A program made the translations under genes and the position numbers. The notes beneath the pieces were generated by a model that did no database searches, had not been told where the DNA came from, and saw nothing but the letters and a program-made list of their open reading frames with translations. This document shows, piece by piece, positions 22,449 through 32,230 of a DNA stretch of 48,074 bases (the stretch's first letter is position 1; every line of letters begins with the position of its first letter). Source of the DNA: Candidatus Saccharimonadota bacterium (GTDB lineage Bacteria > Patescibacteriota > Saccharimonadia > Saccharimonadales > Saccharimonadaceae); NCBI GenBank assembly GCA_030530605.1, contig JAUMUO010000001.1, forward strand, positions 59,439 to 107,512, written 5' to 3'.

Positions 22449-24268
22449 GTAGAAAACAAAAGAAGGCGCGCTTAAAGGCCGCCGAAATGCAAAATGCTGA
22501 AGAACTAGAAATCCAGCGCGCGTTTGAGCAGGGCATCACCACTCTCCGTGACCTCATCTCCCCAAGTTCTATTGAAATTCACTCTAGCTATTTCCGTCTT
22601 GGCACTAAATATGGTCGCACTCTTTATGTCTATGGTTACCCTCGTTCTCTTTATACCGGTTGGCTTTCTCCTATTATTAATATCGATGAAGTACTTGATA
22701 TCTCCATGTATATTTATCCGGTTGACACCGCCGTGGTGATGAAAAACCTTGAGAAAAAGGTAACCCAGCTTGAAGCCTCTATTGCGGTCAACTCCGAAAA
22801 AGGTCGTATCCGCGACCCAGAACTTGAAGCTGCCATCGGCGACGCTGAGGAACTCCGTGATGACCTCCAGGTCGGCCGTGAAAAATTCTTCCGTTTTGGT
22901 CTTTATGTTACTCTCTGGGCCGACTCTCTCGACGAGCTAAACTTTGTCCAACGCAAAATTGAAACCATTTTTGGTCAGCAAATGATTTTCTCTAAGGTTG
23001 CTTCTTCTCAACAAGAGCAGGGCATGAACTCTTGTCTCCCACAGTGTACCGACCAACTTCAGATTCGTCGCAACATGAACACCGGCGCTATTTCCACTTC
23101 CTTCCCGTTCACTTCCGCCGACCTCACCCAGGAAAAGGGTATATTATATGGTATCAACATGCATAACACTGGTCTAGTTATCTTTGACCGCTTTACTCTT
23201 GAAAACGCTAATATGGTCGTCTTCGCGAAATCTGGTGCTGGTAAATCTTTTGCCGTTAAGCTTGAAGCCCTCCGCTCTATGATGGTCGGCTCTGAGATTT
23301 TAATTATCGACCCAGAAAATGAGTACCAGCGTCTTTGCGACGCCGTCGGTGGTTCTTATATTCGTCTCAGTCTTAACTCCGACGTCCGTATCAACCCCTT
23401 CGATTTACCAAAAGTTGTTGATTCTGAAGACGCAAACGACGCTCTGCGTGCCAACCTCGTCACCCTTCACGGCCTTTTCCGCCTAATGCTTGGTGGTTCT
23501 GGCATCGGCCCGAACGGCCAAATCATCCCGGCTCTCACCCCTGCCGAAGAAGCCGACCTAGACCAGGCCTTAATTGATACTTATGCTCGCGCCGGTATCA
23601 CTTCGGATCCTTTGACTCACCAATCCACCCCGCCAACTATTCTAAATCTCTACGATACTTTGCTTCACATGGGTGGCTCCGGCCCAGCTCTCGCCCAGCG
23701 TCTCAAGAAATATACCACCGGTACTTTTGCGGGTATCTTCTCTCAACAATCCAACATTGATATTAATAATCAAATGGTCGTCTTTAACATTCGCGACCTT
23801 GAGGACCAACTCCGGCCAGTTGCGATGTATATCGTCCTTTCTCACATTTGGAACATCATCCGCGCTAATCAAAAGCGCCGCATCCTCATCGTTGATGAGG
23901 CCTGGCAATTAATGGATCACGAAGATTCCGCGAACTTCCTGTTTAGTCTTGCTAAGCGCGCTAGAAAGTATTACCTCGGTCTTACCACGGTTACGCAGGA
24001 CGTCGAAGACTTCATGGCTTCCAAAATGGGCCGCGCCATTGTCGCAAACTCCTCTATGCAGCTACTTTTGAAACAAAACCCATCCGCCGTGGACGTCCTT
24101 TCCGACGTCTTCAAGCTCACCGAGCAAGAGAAAAAGCTTCTTGCCAACTTCCCAGTTGGAAACGGCCTCTTCTTCGCCGGCCAAAATCACGTCCACATCC
24201 AGGTCATCGCTTCCGACACCGAAACTTCTCTCATCACAACGAACCCTCAAGATAAAGCTCCCCGTTAG
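22445..24268 (+). CDS. virB4: VirB4-type secretion ATPase
   Basis: 607 aa. It powers substrate transfer or pilus assembly at the inner membrane. The N-terminal 250 residues carry the second part of the VirB4 middle region. Walker A (KSGAGKSFAVK) is at about 261-271, and Walker B (RRILIVDEAWQLM) at about 478. The late motif LTTVTQDVEDFM and the Gln/Arg region (SSMQLLLKQ) typical of VirB4/TraC follow. No relaxase or VirD4 coupling protein is visible in the window, so a role in conjugation is not indicated here. It overlaps the TraC-like gene by 4 nt. Confidence 0.92.
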   Translation: MSRKQKKARLKAAEMQNAEELEIQRAFEQGITTLRDLISPSSIEIHSSYFRLGTKYGRTLYVYGYPRSLYTGWLSPIINIDEVLDISMYIYPVDTAVVMKNLEKKVTQLEASIAVNSEKGRIRDPELEAAIGDAEELRDDLQVGREKFFRFGLYVTLWADSLDELNFVQRKIETIFGQQMIFSKVASSQQEQGMNSCLPQCTDQLQIRRNMNTGAISTSFPFTSADLTQEKGILYGINMHNTGLVIFDRFTLENANMVVFAKSGAGKSFAVKLEALRSMMVGSEILIIDPENEYQRLCDAVGGSYIRLSLNSDVRINPFDLPKVVDSEDANDALRANLVTLHGLFRLMLGGSGIGPNGQIIPALTPAEEADLDQALIDTYARAGITSDPLTHQSTPPTILNLYDTLLHMGGSGPALAQRLKKYTTGTFAGIFSQQSNIDINNQMVVFNIRDLEDQLRPVAMYIVLSHIWNIIRANQKRRILIVDEAWQLMDHEDSANFLFSLAKRARKYYLGLTTVTQDVEDFMASKMGRAIVANSSMQLLLKQNPSAVDVLSDVFKLTEQEKKLLANFPVGNGLFFAGQNHVHIQVIASDTETSLITTNPQDKAPR

Positions 24269-24295
24269 ACTCTAGACTTCTCCCCTTAAAAATGT

Positions 24296-24301
24296 TATAA
24301 T
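24296..24301 (+). promoter_or_regulatory. Extended -10 promoter, leaderless start at 24310
   Basis: TG-T-TATAAT with the ATG 8 nt downstream, 28 nt after the VirB4 stop. Confidence 0.65.
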
Positions 24302-24309
24302 TACACCGT

Positions 24310-26991
24310 ATGGAAAAATTTGAAGGTCGACCAAAAACCAGTAGGGATTTTTTCCGTGACCTTGAAAAAGATGCCGCTATTTCTCATAATACTGAAGAGC
24401 AAAAATACCTCGAAGAGAAACGCTTGAAAGAAGAGGAAACTGCTAAGCTCCAGAATCAAAAGGAGAAAAAATCTTTCTACCGACCTAGAAGATACATCAA
24501 TCAAAAAGAAGTCGCAAAAAGTCTCACCAAAAAATCTTGGAGCTTCAAGCGCTCCGCCCCGATGGTCGCCATCATTGGCGGCATCACAGCCTGTCTTTTT
24601 GTAATCTTCGGCTCTACCTCTCTTCTCGGCGCCCATCTTGAAGCCCTTTACACCGAAGCTACCGACACTCAATATACTAGCAGTACTCTCCGTGGCACCC
24701 GCCTCTTTTCCTATATGTTAACCGGCGGCGACCAAATTTCCACCTCCTGGTCCGGCGCTAGAAAATACAAAACTTTCTCGCCCTGGCTTAAATCGCGTCT
24801 CAAGAAAAACGGCATCACCGTTGCCGACGGCGCTCTTGAATTTAAAGGCCAAACTATCACCGCCGATAATTTCGCAACTACTTACCGCGATAATGTTGAA
24901 TTCCGCGAGGCTTACACTACCTCTAAACGGGGAAGAGTCGCCGGCTTCTTTGATGATGCCGCCGAACGGGTCTACCAAAAACTCGGCCTCTCTAGAAACA
25001 TCTTCGAAGATTTCAAACAGACTGGCGATGCTGACGCGGACGATGCCAAGTGGAATCAAACCATGTCCGAGCAATTTGAAACCGAAGACCTCGACACTTC
25101 TACTCATACTGTCGACGAAGAGCAAGTTACCGATGAAAATGGCAATCCCAAATTAGACGAGAACGGCAAGCCTATCACCGAAAAATCCGAAATTGCCGAC
25201 TCCGGCAAAGCTAAATCCACCGAGGGCGCCGACTCCACCAGCAAAGCCAATGCCTATCTCACCAAAGCCACCGCTGCCGTCTCCACCGCCTGTGGCGCCT
25301 TAAAAATCGGCTCGCTTCTTGCTACCACTGTCTCTGCCGTTGAAACCTACAGCACCATCCATTATTTTATGAACATTATGGAAACTCCAAGTAAGACCAA
25401 GTGGGGCGCCGGCGACGAAGCCGCCGCAAACCAAGTCAACAATTTCTTTACTAGAACCGTCACTACCGAATATCCCGACCCTGAAACCGGTGAAAAAATC
25501 AAAATCACCGGCTCGCCGCTCGAGGGCGAAAACGAACGCGTCATTCTTGGTGGCGTCAAACCCAATATCGAAAAAGCCAACAAATATTCCTTCAGTCGTC
25601 TTTCTAAAGTTTTGAAGGGAACTATGGCCACTTATGGTGCTACCGCCGTGAGTTGCTCGCTCGCCAATGCCACCAACGCCGCACTCTCTCTTGCTTCGCT
25701 TGCCATTCCTGGCGGCGGCTTCATCAAACTCACCACCTCACTCTTAATGGACACTGCTATTAAAGTCGGCGCCCAGCTCGCCGTCACTGCCGCGCTTACT
25801 TTTGTCGTCCCAACCATCGCCCGCACGCTCTTTGAAAATCACTTTGAAAGTTTAGCTGGTATCCCGGCCGGCGAAGCCTTTGGTAAAGGTGCCGCCGCCG
25901 CCAACACTCAGCTCGCCGCCCGAAGTTCCGGTCAATCCGGCGCTTCTGAAGAAAAACTCGCTCAGTATTCTCGACAGACTAATGAAGTTCTCGCTCTCGA
26001 CGCCGAGCTAGATCGCCATACTCACTCCCCATTTGATGCTAGCAACAAAAACACTTTCCTCGGCAGTATTGTAAATTCCGCCCTCTCTTTTGCCACTACT
26101 AACTCATTATTTGGGCCTCTAAGCACCCTTGCTAATCTCACCACTAGCAGCCTCACTAATCTCGCCGGCACCACCTATGCCGATTCCGGCCTCAAATACT
26201 TTGACTTCTATGGCGAGTGTGACGACCTCGAAGATATCGGCGGAGTCAAAGGCGATATTTATTGTAACCGCATCACCATCACCGACCCATCCACTACCGA
26301 CATCCGCCCAGACGATGAAACTTATGTCGCCGTCGTGTCACCAAACCTTGAAATGAACGGCGAAAATGAAGTCATCAAGGACGGCTCCCGCCTCGCTAAA
26401 TACATTAATTTCTGCGCTAATCGCGAATCACCTTGGGGTGTTTACGATGCCAATATCGCCGCCAGCTTTGAAACCAGTCTCGGTCCGCTCGACACCGTGC
26501 CTTATATCGGTGATGCCGTCGCCATCGTCAACGCGATTGAAAATCTTGATCCCGAAGTTGAACTTTGGGCTAAAGGCACCATTTGTAATGCCACCGCCGA
26601 AAACCCTTACTGGGAATCCGAAATGAAATACTACCAACGCTACATTGAAGATAACCGCATCCTCTCCCAGCTCGGCGCCTTCAAAGAAACTGATTTGGAA
26701 GACCCTGTTCTTGCCTATGAGGACCACTACGAAAAAACCCACCCCGCCGACAATTCCAAAGCCGGCACCCTCGCCCGCATCACCGGCAGCACTAAAGACG
26801 ACATCGAAACCATGCTCGCCGTCATCGACTACTACAACTTCCTCGCGGATTATCATCCGGAAGAACGTTACGCATTCGTCAACAAACCAGCAGAAAAAAG
26901 TTTATATGTAGAAAATAATTATACTGAGTATTTTGATAAAAATAATTATCATATTATATATGATACAAATGAGGGGGTGTCTATATGTTAA
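24310..26991 (+). CDS. Large membrane protein of the secretion locus, unknown function
   Basis: 893 aa, not recognised. A basic cytoplasmic head (1-80, coiled-coil-like EEKRLKEEETAKLQ) is followed by one strong membrane helix (about 86-108) and a long exported or periplasmic-type region. That region contains an acidic Asp/Glu/Lys stretch (about 235-315) and hydrophobic Ala/Gly-rich segments around 315-340 and 440-510. Several cysteines occur in the last third. Its place between VirB4 and the cell-wall hydrolases suggests a structural scaffold of the apparatus, perhaps VirB8/VirB10-like in role, but no domain supports that. The last ~40 codons (from about 26880) turn sharply AT-rich. The stop overlaps the next ATG by 7 nt. 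Confidence 0.75.
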   Translation: MEKFEGRPKTSRDFFRDLEKDAAISHNTEEQKYLEEKRLKEEETAKLQNQKEKKSFYRPRRYINQKEVAKSLTKKSWSFKRSAPMVAIIGGITACLFVIFGSTSLLGAHLEALYTEATDTQYTSSTLRGTRLFSYMLTGGDQISTSWSGARKYKTFSPWLKSRLKKNGITVADGALEFKGQTITADNFATTYRDNVEFREAYTTSKRGRVAGFFDDAAERVYQKLGLSRNIFEDFKQTGDADADDAKWNQTMSEQFETEDLDTSTHTVDEEQVTDENGNPKLDENGKPITEKSEIADSGKAKSTEGADSTSKANAYLTKATAAVSTACGALKIGSLLATTVSAVETYSTIHYFMNIMETPSKTKWGAGDEAAANQVNNFFTRTVTTEYPDPETGEKIKITGSPLEGENERVILGGVKPNIEKANKYSFSRLSKVLKGTMATYGATAVSCSLANATNAALSLASLAIPGGGFIKLTTSLLMDTAIKVGAQLAVTAALTFVVPTIARTLFENHFESLAGIPAGEAFGKGAAAANTQLAARSSGQSGASEEKLAQYSRQTNEVLALDAELDRHTHSPFDASNKNTFLGSIVNSALSFATTNSLFGPLSTLANLTTSSLTNLAGTTYADSGLKYFDFYGECDDLEDIGGVKGDIYCNRITITDPSTTDIRPDDETYVAVVSPNLEMNGENEVIKDGSRLAKYINFCANRESPWGVYDANIAASFETSLGPLDTVPYIGDAVAIVNAIENLDPEVELWAKGTICNATAENPYWESEMKYYQRYIEDNRILSQLGAFKETDLEDPVLAYEDHYEKTHPADNSKAGTLARITGSTKDDIETMLAVIDYYNFLADYHPEERYAFVNKPAEKSLYVENNYTEYFDKNNYHIIYDTNEGVSIC

Positions 26992-28274
26992 AAAAGTTTC
27001 TTGTTAGCTTTCTAGCAGCCCTAGCAATCATCACCCCTGTCTCCGCCGTTTCCGACGCCGTCGTCGATAAGATGAACTCGATTGAGAGTTATTATTATAA
27101 CCCCGAAGGCAAACTAAAATGTATTCCGAACTATCAAGGTGACGTCACCGTCGCTGGCGGCACCGCCGAAGAAAAAATTTGGTCCGGCCTTACCTCCTTC
27201 CTCACTTCCGAGCAAGCCGCTGGTATTATGGGTAACTTTGTCAGCGAATCTGGCCTAAACCCCGTCCGCCATGAAACTAGTTTCCTAAACAAAAATCCTA
27301 ATTTCGACCTTTCCTCGAGTCCAGAAGTTGCCCACGGTATCGGCCTTGCCCAATGGTCTTTCTCTCGTCGTATCAGTCTTTATAATTTCATCAAATCCCG
27401 CGCTCCTGAACTTATCAAATACTTTGACGATGGCCAAACTTATGGCCGCCTTTCCGGCGCCGAGTTTGTCGAAAAAGCTGGTGAAGAAGTCGCAAACCAA
27501 CTTATTTCTCTTGAAATTGAATACCTAAGAGATGAAATTAATAATACCTATCCAGCCATCAAAAACGCTAACACCGTTGCCTCCGCCACCGAAACTTTCT
27601 TAAGAGATTATGAGCGTCCTAAAAATCCAGACCTAATCCATCACCCGGACCGTCTGCCTCAAGCCGAAGGTATCTATAGTCGTCTTTCCGGAAAAACTAT
27701 TGAGGTTCATGCCACCACTTCTGGCGATCCAGATTGTACTAACGCTTCCGATATCACCACTTCCGGCGACGCCGGCTCGCTCCAATCGCTCGTAATGGAA
27801 TATGCTTGGGATACTTATCACTCCGCCGTTTTCACCGACCGAAAACCAGCCTACGCCGAAGCCGTCACTCGACGCCTCGCGTCAGGGAAATATGTCGGCG
27901 GTAGCGTAAACGGTGTCGCCGGTATCGACTGCGGTGGCTTTGTCACCACTCTTATGCAAGAATCTGGCTTCGCCCCAGATTACAACTCCGGAAATGGCAA
28001 CACCGCTATTCAGGAAACTTGGGTCCGCACCAACGGCTGGCAACTTCTAAATGCTAACCCCGGCACCCCGGTCGACACTTCCGTCCTTCAACCCGGCGAC
28101 GTCGCCTTCACGACCGGCCACACTTTTGTTTATGTTGGCAACATCCCCGGCTTCCACTCCAATATCGCCTCCGCTTCCTACGGCAACGAATCTGGCCGCG
28201 CACCTATGGCCGGCCACGAATCTCTCACAAAAAACGGCAAAGGTGAAACCGTCCGCTGGTACCGCAAACCATAA
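26985..28274 (+). CDS. Secreted cell-wall hydrolase: phage-tail-lysozyme-like plus NlpC/P60-like domain
   Basis: 429 aa. Signal peptide (about 1-21). A lysozyme-like domain of the phage tail lysozyme type follows (about 65-230): SEQAAGIMGNFVSESGLNP with the likely catalytic Glu, then GIGLAQWSFSRR. The C-terminal NlpC/P60-like cysteine peptidase domain (about 265-429) has GIDCGGFVTTLM (nucleophile Cys) and GDVAFTTGHTFVYVG (His). Such two-domain enzymes act as VirB1-type hydrolases that open peptidoglycan for the secretion apparatus; they could equally act on a partner cell. GGGGGTG precedes the ATG, which overlaps the preceding gene. Confidence 0.85.
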   Translation: MLKKFLVSFLAALAIITPVSAVSDAVVDKMNSIESYYYNPEGKLKCIPNYQGDVTVAGGTAEEKIWSGLTSFLTSEQAAGIMGNFVSESGLNPVRHETSFLNKNPNFDLSSSPEVAHGIGLAQWSFSRRISLYNFIKSRAPELIKYFDDGQTYGRLSGAEFVEKAGEEVANQLISLEIEYLRDEINNTYPAIKNANTVASATETFLRDYERPKNPDLIHHPDRLPQAEGIYSRLSGKTIEVHATTSGDPDCTNASDITTSGDAGSLQSLVMEYAWDTYHSAVFTDRKPAYAEAVTRRLASGKYVGGSVNGVAGIDCGGFVTTLMQESGFAPDYNSGNGNTAIQETWVRTNGWQLLNANPGTPVDTSVLQPGDVAFTTGHTFVYVGNIPGFHSNIASASYGNESGRAPMAGHESLTKNGKGETVRWYRKP

Positions 28275-28283
28275 GAAGTATGC

Positions 28284-28289
28284 TATAAT
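28284..28289 (+). promoter_or_regulatory. Extended -10 promoter, leaderless start at 28296
   Basis: TG-C-TATAAT with the ATG 6 nt downstream. Confidence 0.65.
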
Positions 28290-28295
28290 TAATAT

Positions 28296-29660
28296 ATGAA
28301 CAAGAAGGTAGTAAAACCCCTTTTCCTACTTAGCTTCGCTTTTTGTCTCGCTTTTCTCCCACCCCTCGCCACTTTTGCTGATGACGGCGAAGGATATAAC
28401 GCCATCAATGTTTGGTCCGAATCAAAATTAAAACGCTACGCTGAAGATAATATTTTATATTACGATGATCAGTTTGAAGAAGAACGCGGAGAAGGAGATG
28501 AATGTATTAGCAACGGTGGTGTTGCTATAGATATTGACGCTAGTGACAATATCGGCTACATTATGTCAAAACTTAAAGAGGCTGGTTATAGTGTCACTTC
28601 TATTGCCGCCATTATGGGAAATCTTAAGGCTGAAAATAGCACTCATAATCCTCGACTTCTTGAAAAAGCCCTACCTAATGGAAGTCATATTGTCCCAGAC
28701 GGATTTATAGCTTACGATTTAAGCAAAAGCGGTTCTGACGGAAAAATTTATAACGGCGGTCTTGGTATTGCTCAATGGACATACTGGTCTCGCGTTAAAA
28801 GTCTTCAGGAGCACGCCAATAATCTTGGCGAACCAGTATATTCTCTAGTTGCTCAAACTAGTTTTCTTGTTCAAGAAATTCAAGGTTATGACGGTCTTTC
28901 ACCAAGTGCCTTAAATACTCTGAATATGCGAGATGCTACTAATCGTGTATTATTCAACTACGAAAATCCTGAAGTTAAATCTGAGTCTGTTCAAAATACT
29001 CGTTATAATTATGCCACAGAATATTATACTCGTTTACTCGGGGAAAACCCTGATGAACCCACTCCTGAAAATCCTGATTTAGTAATTTGTCCAGAAGGCG
29101 GTGGTGGAACCGGTGGCGGAAATTGGAGCGATGAAGATATCCAAAAATATATTTATCTACAAGGTGACTCCCGCTGGGGTAACTTAAATTATGGGCCAGA
29201 TGGTATTAATGGGAACAATGGCACATCTATTCGAGAAAGTGGTTGTGGTCCATCCTCATTTGCTACTATTGTTAGTATTCTAAAAAACCAATATATCTAT
29301 CCAAGTGAAACAGCTGATATTGCCGGCCGTGGCGGACAACATTGTTACAAAGATGGATCCTGGTGTGGTAGTAATCACAGTATTACCACCTATCTTGGTA
29401 ATTATTACGGTGTGAACACTCAGCCAATTTCTATCTCCATCCAATCTATCCAAGCCGCACTTGATAGTGGCCAAATGGTCCACATTGTTGGAACTGGTAG
29501 TCTACCATTCTCTCAAGGTGGCCACTATGTTGCTATTATTAAATCTGCCAATGATAAATGGTGGGTTGCCAACTCTGGTTACACCGCTCATAAATGGGAA
29601 GCTTATGATCCAATTACTATCGTATCTAATGCTCGCTACGCTGTAGCAGTCTGGAATTAA
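28296..29660 (+). CDS. Secreted cell-wall hydrolase paralogue: phage-tail-lysozyme-like plus C39-like peptidase
   Basis: 454 aa. Signal peptide (about 1-28). The lysozyme-like domain (about 85-245) is paralogous to that of the 26985 gene: VTSIAAIMGNLKAENSTHNP and GLGIAQWTYWSRV. After a Gly-rich linker the C-terminus differs. It is a peptidase C39-like domain (about 285-454) with SGCGPSSFATIV (Cys), GGHYVAI (His) and a VANSG (Asn) segment. A cysteine pair (QHCYKDGSWCG) is inserted. The gene is notably more AT-rich than its paralogue and has its own start-proximal promoter. Confidence 0.85.
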   Translation: MNKKVVKPLFLLSFAFCLAFLPPLATFADDGEGYNAINVWSESKLKRYAEDNILYYDDQFEEERGEGDECISNGGVAIDIDASDNIGYIMSKLKEAGYSVTSIAAIMGNLKAENSTHNPRLLEKALPNGSHIVPDGFIAYDLSKSGSDGKIYNGGLGIAQWTYWSRVKSLQEHANNLGEPVYSLVAQTSFLVQEIQGYDGLSPSALNTLNMRDATNRVLFNYENPEVKSESVQNTRYNYATEYYTRLLGENPDEPTPENPDLVICPEGGGGTGGGNWSDEDIQKYIYLQGDSRWGNLNYGPDGINGNNGTSIRESGCGPSSFATIVSILKNQYIYPSETADIAGRGGQHCYKDGSWCGSNHSITTYLGNYYGVNTQPISISIQSIQAALDSGQMVHIVGTGSLPFSQGGHYVAIIKSANDKWWVANSGYTAHKWEAYDPITIVSNARYAVAVWN

Positions 29661-29662
29661 TT

Positions 29663-30145
29663 ATGAAAGAAAAAACACCTCTTAAAAAATATATCATCCT
29701 ACTAATCATCGCAACCATTGTCTTATTTCTGATTTTATTTTTCCTCCTCTTCCGCCAAAAACCAGAAGGGAATATCAATTGTGTTAAAGATGAACAATCT
29801 GGAGAAACAATTTGTTCTACTGATTATGAAAAAGAAATTGGGGATAACGATAATAATAATCGCAACACAATTTTCATCGGCTTATCTTTTCTAGATGATT
29901 ATGGATATTCCAATTCTCAACAAGATATTATCTTATCAGAACTTAAATCCTATTTTTCTAAATACGACCAAGTTAATTATGAAAAAGATAGTTTTAAATA
30001 TGAACCAATTGAAACTGAGACTGGTATAGACTTTTCTAAAGCTAGTTTTAAATTAACTTCTAATACCTCTGAATATTTTATAGTTCATCTTAACACAAAA
30101 AATTCTATTGCCTCTATCTCTGTTTTTATAGAAAAAGCTAACTAA
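29663..30145 (+). CDS. Membrane-anchored hypothetical protein
   Basis: 160 aa, not recognised. Very short basic head, one membrane helix (about 10-30), then a hydrophilic extracytoplasmic domain with a cysteine pair (NCVKDEQSGETIC) and an Asn/Asp-rich patch. It starts 2 nt after the preceding stop, so it is probably co-transcribed with the C39-type hydrolase. It is strongly AT-rich. It overlaps the convergent recF by 8 nt. Confidence 0.75.
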   Translation: MKEKTPLKKYIILLIIATIVLFLILFFLLFRQKPEGNINCVKDEQSGETICSTDYEKEIGDNDNNNRNTIFIGLSFLDDYGYSNSQQDIILSELKSYFSKYDQVNYEKDSFKYEPIETETGIDFSKASFKLTSNTSEYFIVHLNTKNSIASISVFIEKAN

Positions 30146-31127
30146 CACTCGTCAAAATCACCTGATTTTCCTGAAAATTCTTCACCAAAGCCTTTTGCCT
30201 AGTCTCATCAAGTTCAGAAAACACATCATCAAGTAAAACCAGTGGCTTCTTATGAAGTTCCTCAAACAGCATCTCCGCCTCAATAAATTTCAGCGCCAAA
30301 ATTATCGAACGCATCTCCCCCCGCGAGGCCGTCCCATCTGCCGGCACTGAGTTAAACAAAAACACAAAATCATCTTTATGAACCCCAAAATTCGTATGGC
30401 CGGTCAATCTATCACGTTCAAAATCTAAACTAAGTAACCGAAGATACTCACTCTCCAAAGCCTCGCCAGTATAAGAATTATAAACCAAAGTTACCTCATC
30501 TCGGTTTTCCGAAATCCCCCGATAAACTCCCGTCAGCCGGTCATTAAGAGCCGAAACTAGCGCCATCCTCTTTTCCCGAATTATTACCCCATATCGCGCC
30601 AAAAGCACATCCCAAGAAAACAAATCTTCCGCCGAAGTAAACTCCCGCTTTAATAATTCATTCCTCTGCTTTAGCGCCTTATTATACCGTGACAAGGCAC
30701 TACTATATCCTTCTGAAAATTGCGCCAGAAATCTATCAAAATAATCTCGTCGCCGCGTCGGGGAAGAAGTAATTAAAGCGAGATCCGCCGGCTCAAACAA
30801 CACTGCCGGGTAACGATTTTTCTTCGGCAGTCTCGCCCATTTTTTATCTGAAACCATAAAAGATTTTTTAGTGCCATCATAGGCTACCACCGTCTTTTCA
30901 CCATCTAAAAAATTCAGTTCAATCCTATAAAATTCCGACCCCCGCCGAATAATCTCTCTATCTACCGCCTTAAAACTTTTCCCCTGAACCGCCACATATA
31001 TCGCCTCAAGAACCGAAGTTTTTCCGGAGCCGTTTTCGCCTAAAATTTGCGTTGTTTGTTTCTCAAAATCAAGCCGATACTGACTATGGCAACGAAAATT
31101 TTTAAGCGAAATATCCTGTATTATCAT
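30138..31127 (-). CDS. recF: DNA replication and repair protein RecF
   Basis: 329 aa, somewhat shorter than the usual ~360. ATP-binding SMC-like protein that helps load RecA at single-strand gaps. Walker A (GENGSGKT, 30-37), the RecF segment LFEPADLALITSSPTRRRDYFD, a signature-type SRGEMRSIILALK and Walker B (PLVLLDDVFSELD) are all present. The C-terminus stops soon after ILTSVS. Its ATG overlaps the dnaN stop by 4 nt, giving the standard dnaA-dnaN-recF order. Confidence 0.94.
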   Translation of the reverse strand: MIIQDISLKNFRCHSQYRLDFEKQTTQILGENGSGKTSVLEAIYVAVQGKSFKAVDREIIRRGSEFYRIELNFLDGEKTVVAYDGTKKSFMVSDKKWARLPKKNRYPAVLFEPADLALITSSPTRRRDYFDRFLAQFSEGYSSALSRYNKALKQRNELLKREFTSAEDLFSWDVLLARYGVIIREKRMALVSALNDRLTGVYRGISENRDEVTLVYNSYTGEALESEYLRLLSLDFERDRLTGHTNFGVHKDDFVFLFNSVPADGTASRGEMRSIILALKFIEAEMLFEELHKKPLVLLDDVFSELDETRQKALVKNFQENQVILTSVS

Positions 31128-32230
31128 ATATTAAGTGGCATTACGATATGCCGATAATTATTATTCTTCTCATTTCTAATCAAAACTGGCGCCATTTTTA
31201 CTTCCATCCCAAATCTAACCATTGGCTCCTCTAGGGCATTAAGCGCCGCCATTAAATACCGTGAATCAAGTTTAACCTTCCCACTCTTTTCCACTTTTAC
31301 TTTAATTTCAGACCGGTTTTCACCCGCCTCATTTAGAATTGAAGAAATCGCAAAAACCCCTTTATCAGCATCCGTTTCACAAATAATAGATTGATTCACT
31401 TCTCTAGAAAATACTGCCGCCATCTTTGTGATTCTGAGTAACTCATCTTTATTTAATACTACTTCAATCCCAGTCTCACTTGGAATTAAAGACCGATAAT
31501 CTGGGTAAGTCCCATCAATTAATTTAGAAGTTATCTCAATTTCACCCATCCTAAAGCGTACTTGAGATTCATCAAACACCATTTCTATCTCATCCATATC
31601 ATCAGAAATAGAACGCAGTACCTCCGAGAGGGAACTAGCCGGCACAATCGCCTTCACCTCGGAAGACACCTTCTTGATAAATTCTCTTTCTGCCAACCTA
31701 TAGCCATCTGTCGCAGCAATATATAAATTATTATCCGCCGTATTAAAATATACTCCAGTAAGCGCCGGCCGAGTTGTATCATTACTAGCCGCCACAATCA
31801 CCTCTGAAACCCCCACCTTAAATTCATCAATCCCCATCTTATATTTCACTGCCGCTTTTTCATCAATCTCTGGTAATTCTGGAAAATCATCCGCTGCCGT
31901 TCCATTAATTGTAGACTTATAATTTCCAGCCTCAACCTTCACCTTCATCCCATCAGTTTTAATGGAAATCTTCTCACCTCGCGGTAAATTAGAGACAAAT
32001 TCTGCAATTAGTTTTGCTGGTACCGTAATCACCCCATCTTTTGCTGAAACTACTGGCACATATTCTACCACCGCCATATCAAGGTTGGTCGCAGTTAAAC
32101 TTACTTTGTTAGACTCTGCTCGAATTAAAACATTAGATAAAATCGGGAGTGTAGCTCTTGCCCCAGCTGCTACCCTACTAACTGATGCTAATGCCTTTGA
32201 TAATTTTTCTCCAGTAACTTCAATCTCCAT
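31124..32230 (-). CDS. dnaN: DNA polymerase III beta clamp
   Basis: 368 aa. The sliding clamp that tethers the replicase to DNA. The three repeated clamp domains are recognisable: MEIEVTGEKLSKALASVSRV; TRPALTGVYFN with ATDGYRLAERE; and VRFGMEVKMAPVLIRN with the C-terminal HIVMPLNI (family end: MPMRL). AAGGAAGG lies upstream of the ATG. It lies between the candidate origin (32231-32453) and recF. Confidence 0.96.
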   Translation of the reverse strand: MEIEVTGEKLSKALASVSRVAAGARATLPILSNVLIRAESNKVSLTATNLDMAVVEYVPVVSAKDGVITVPAKLIAEFVSNLPRGEKISIKTDGMKVKVEAGNYKSTINGTAADDFPELPEIDEKAAVKYKMGIDEFKVGVSEVIVAASNDTTRPALTGVYFNTADNNLYIAATDGYRLAEREFIKKVSSEVKAIVPASSLSEVLRSISDDMDEIEMVFDESQVRFRMGEIEITSKLIDGTYPDYRSLIPSETGIEVVLNKDELLRITKMAAVFSREVNQSIICETDADKGVFAISSILNEAGENRSEIKVKVEKSGKVKLDSRYLMAALNALEEPMVRFGMEVKMAPVLIRNEKNNNYRHIVMPLNI

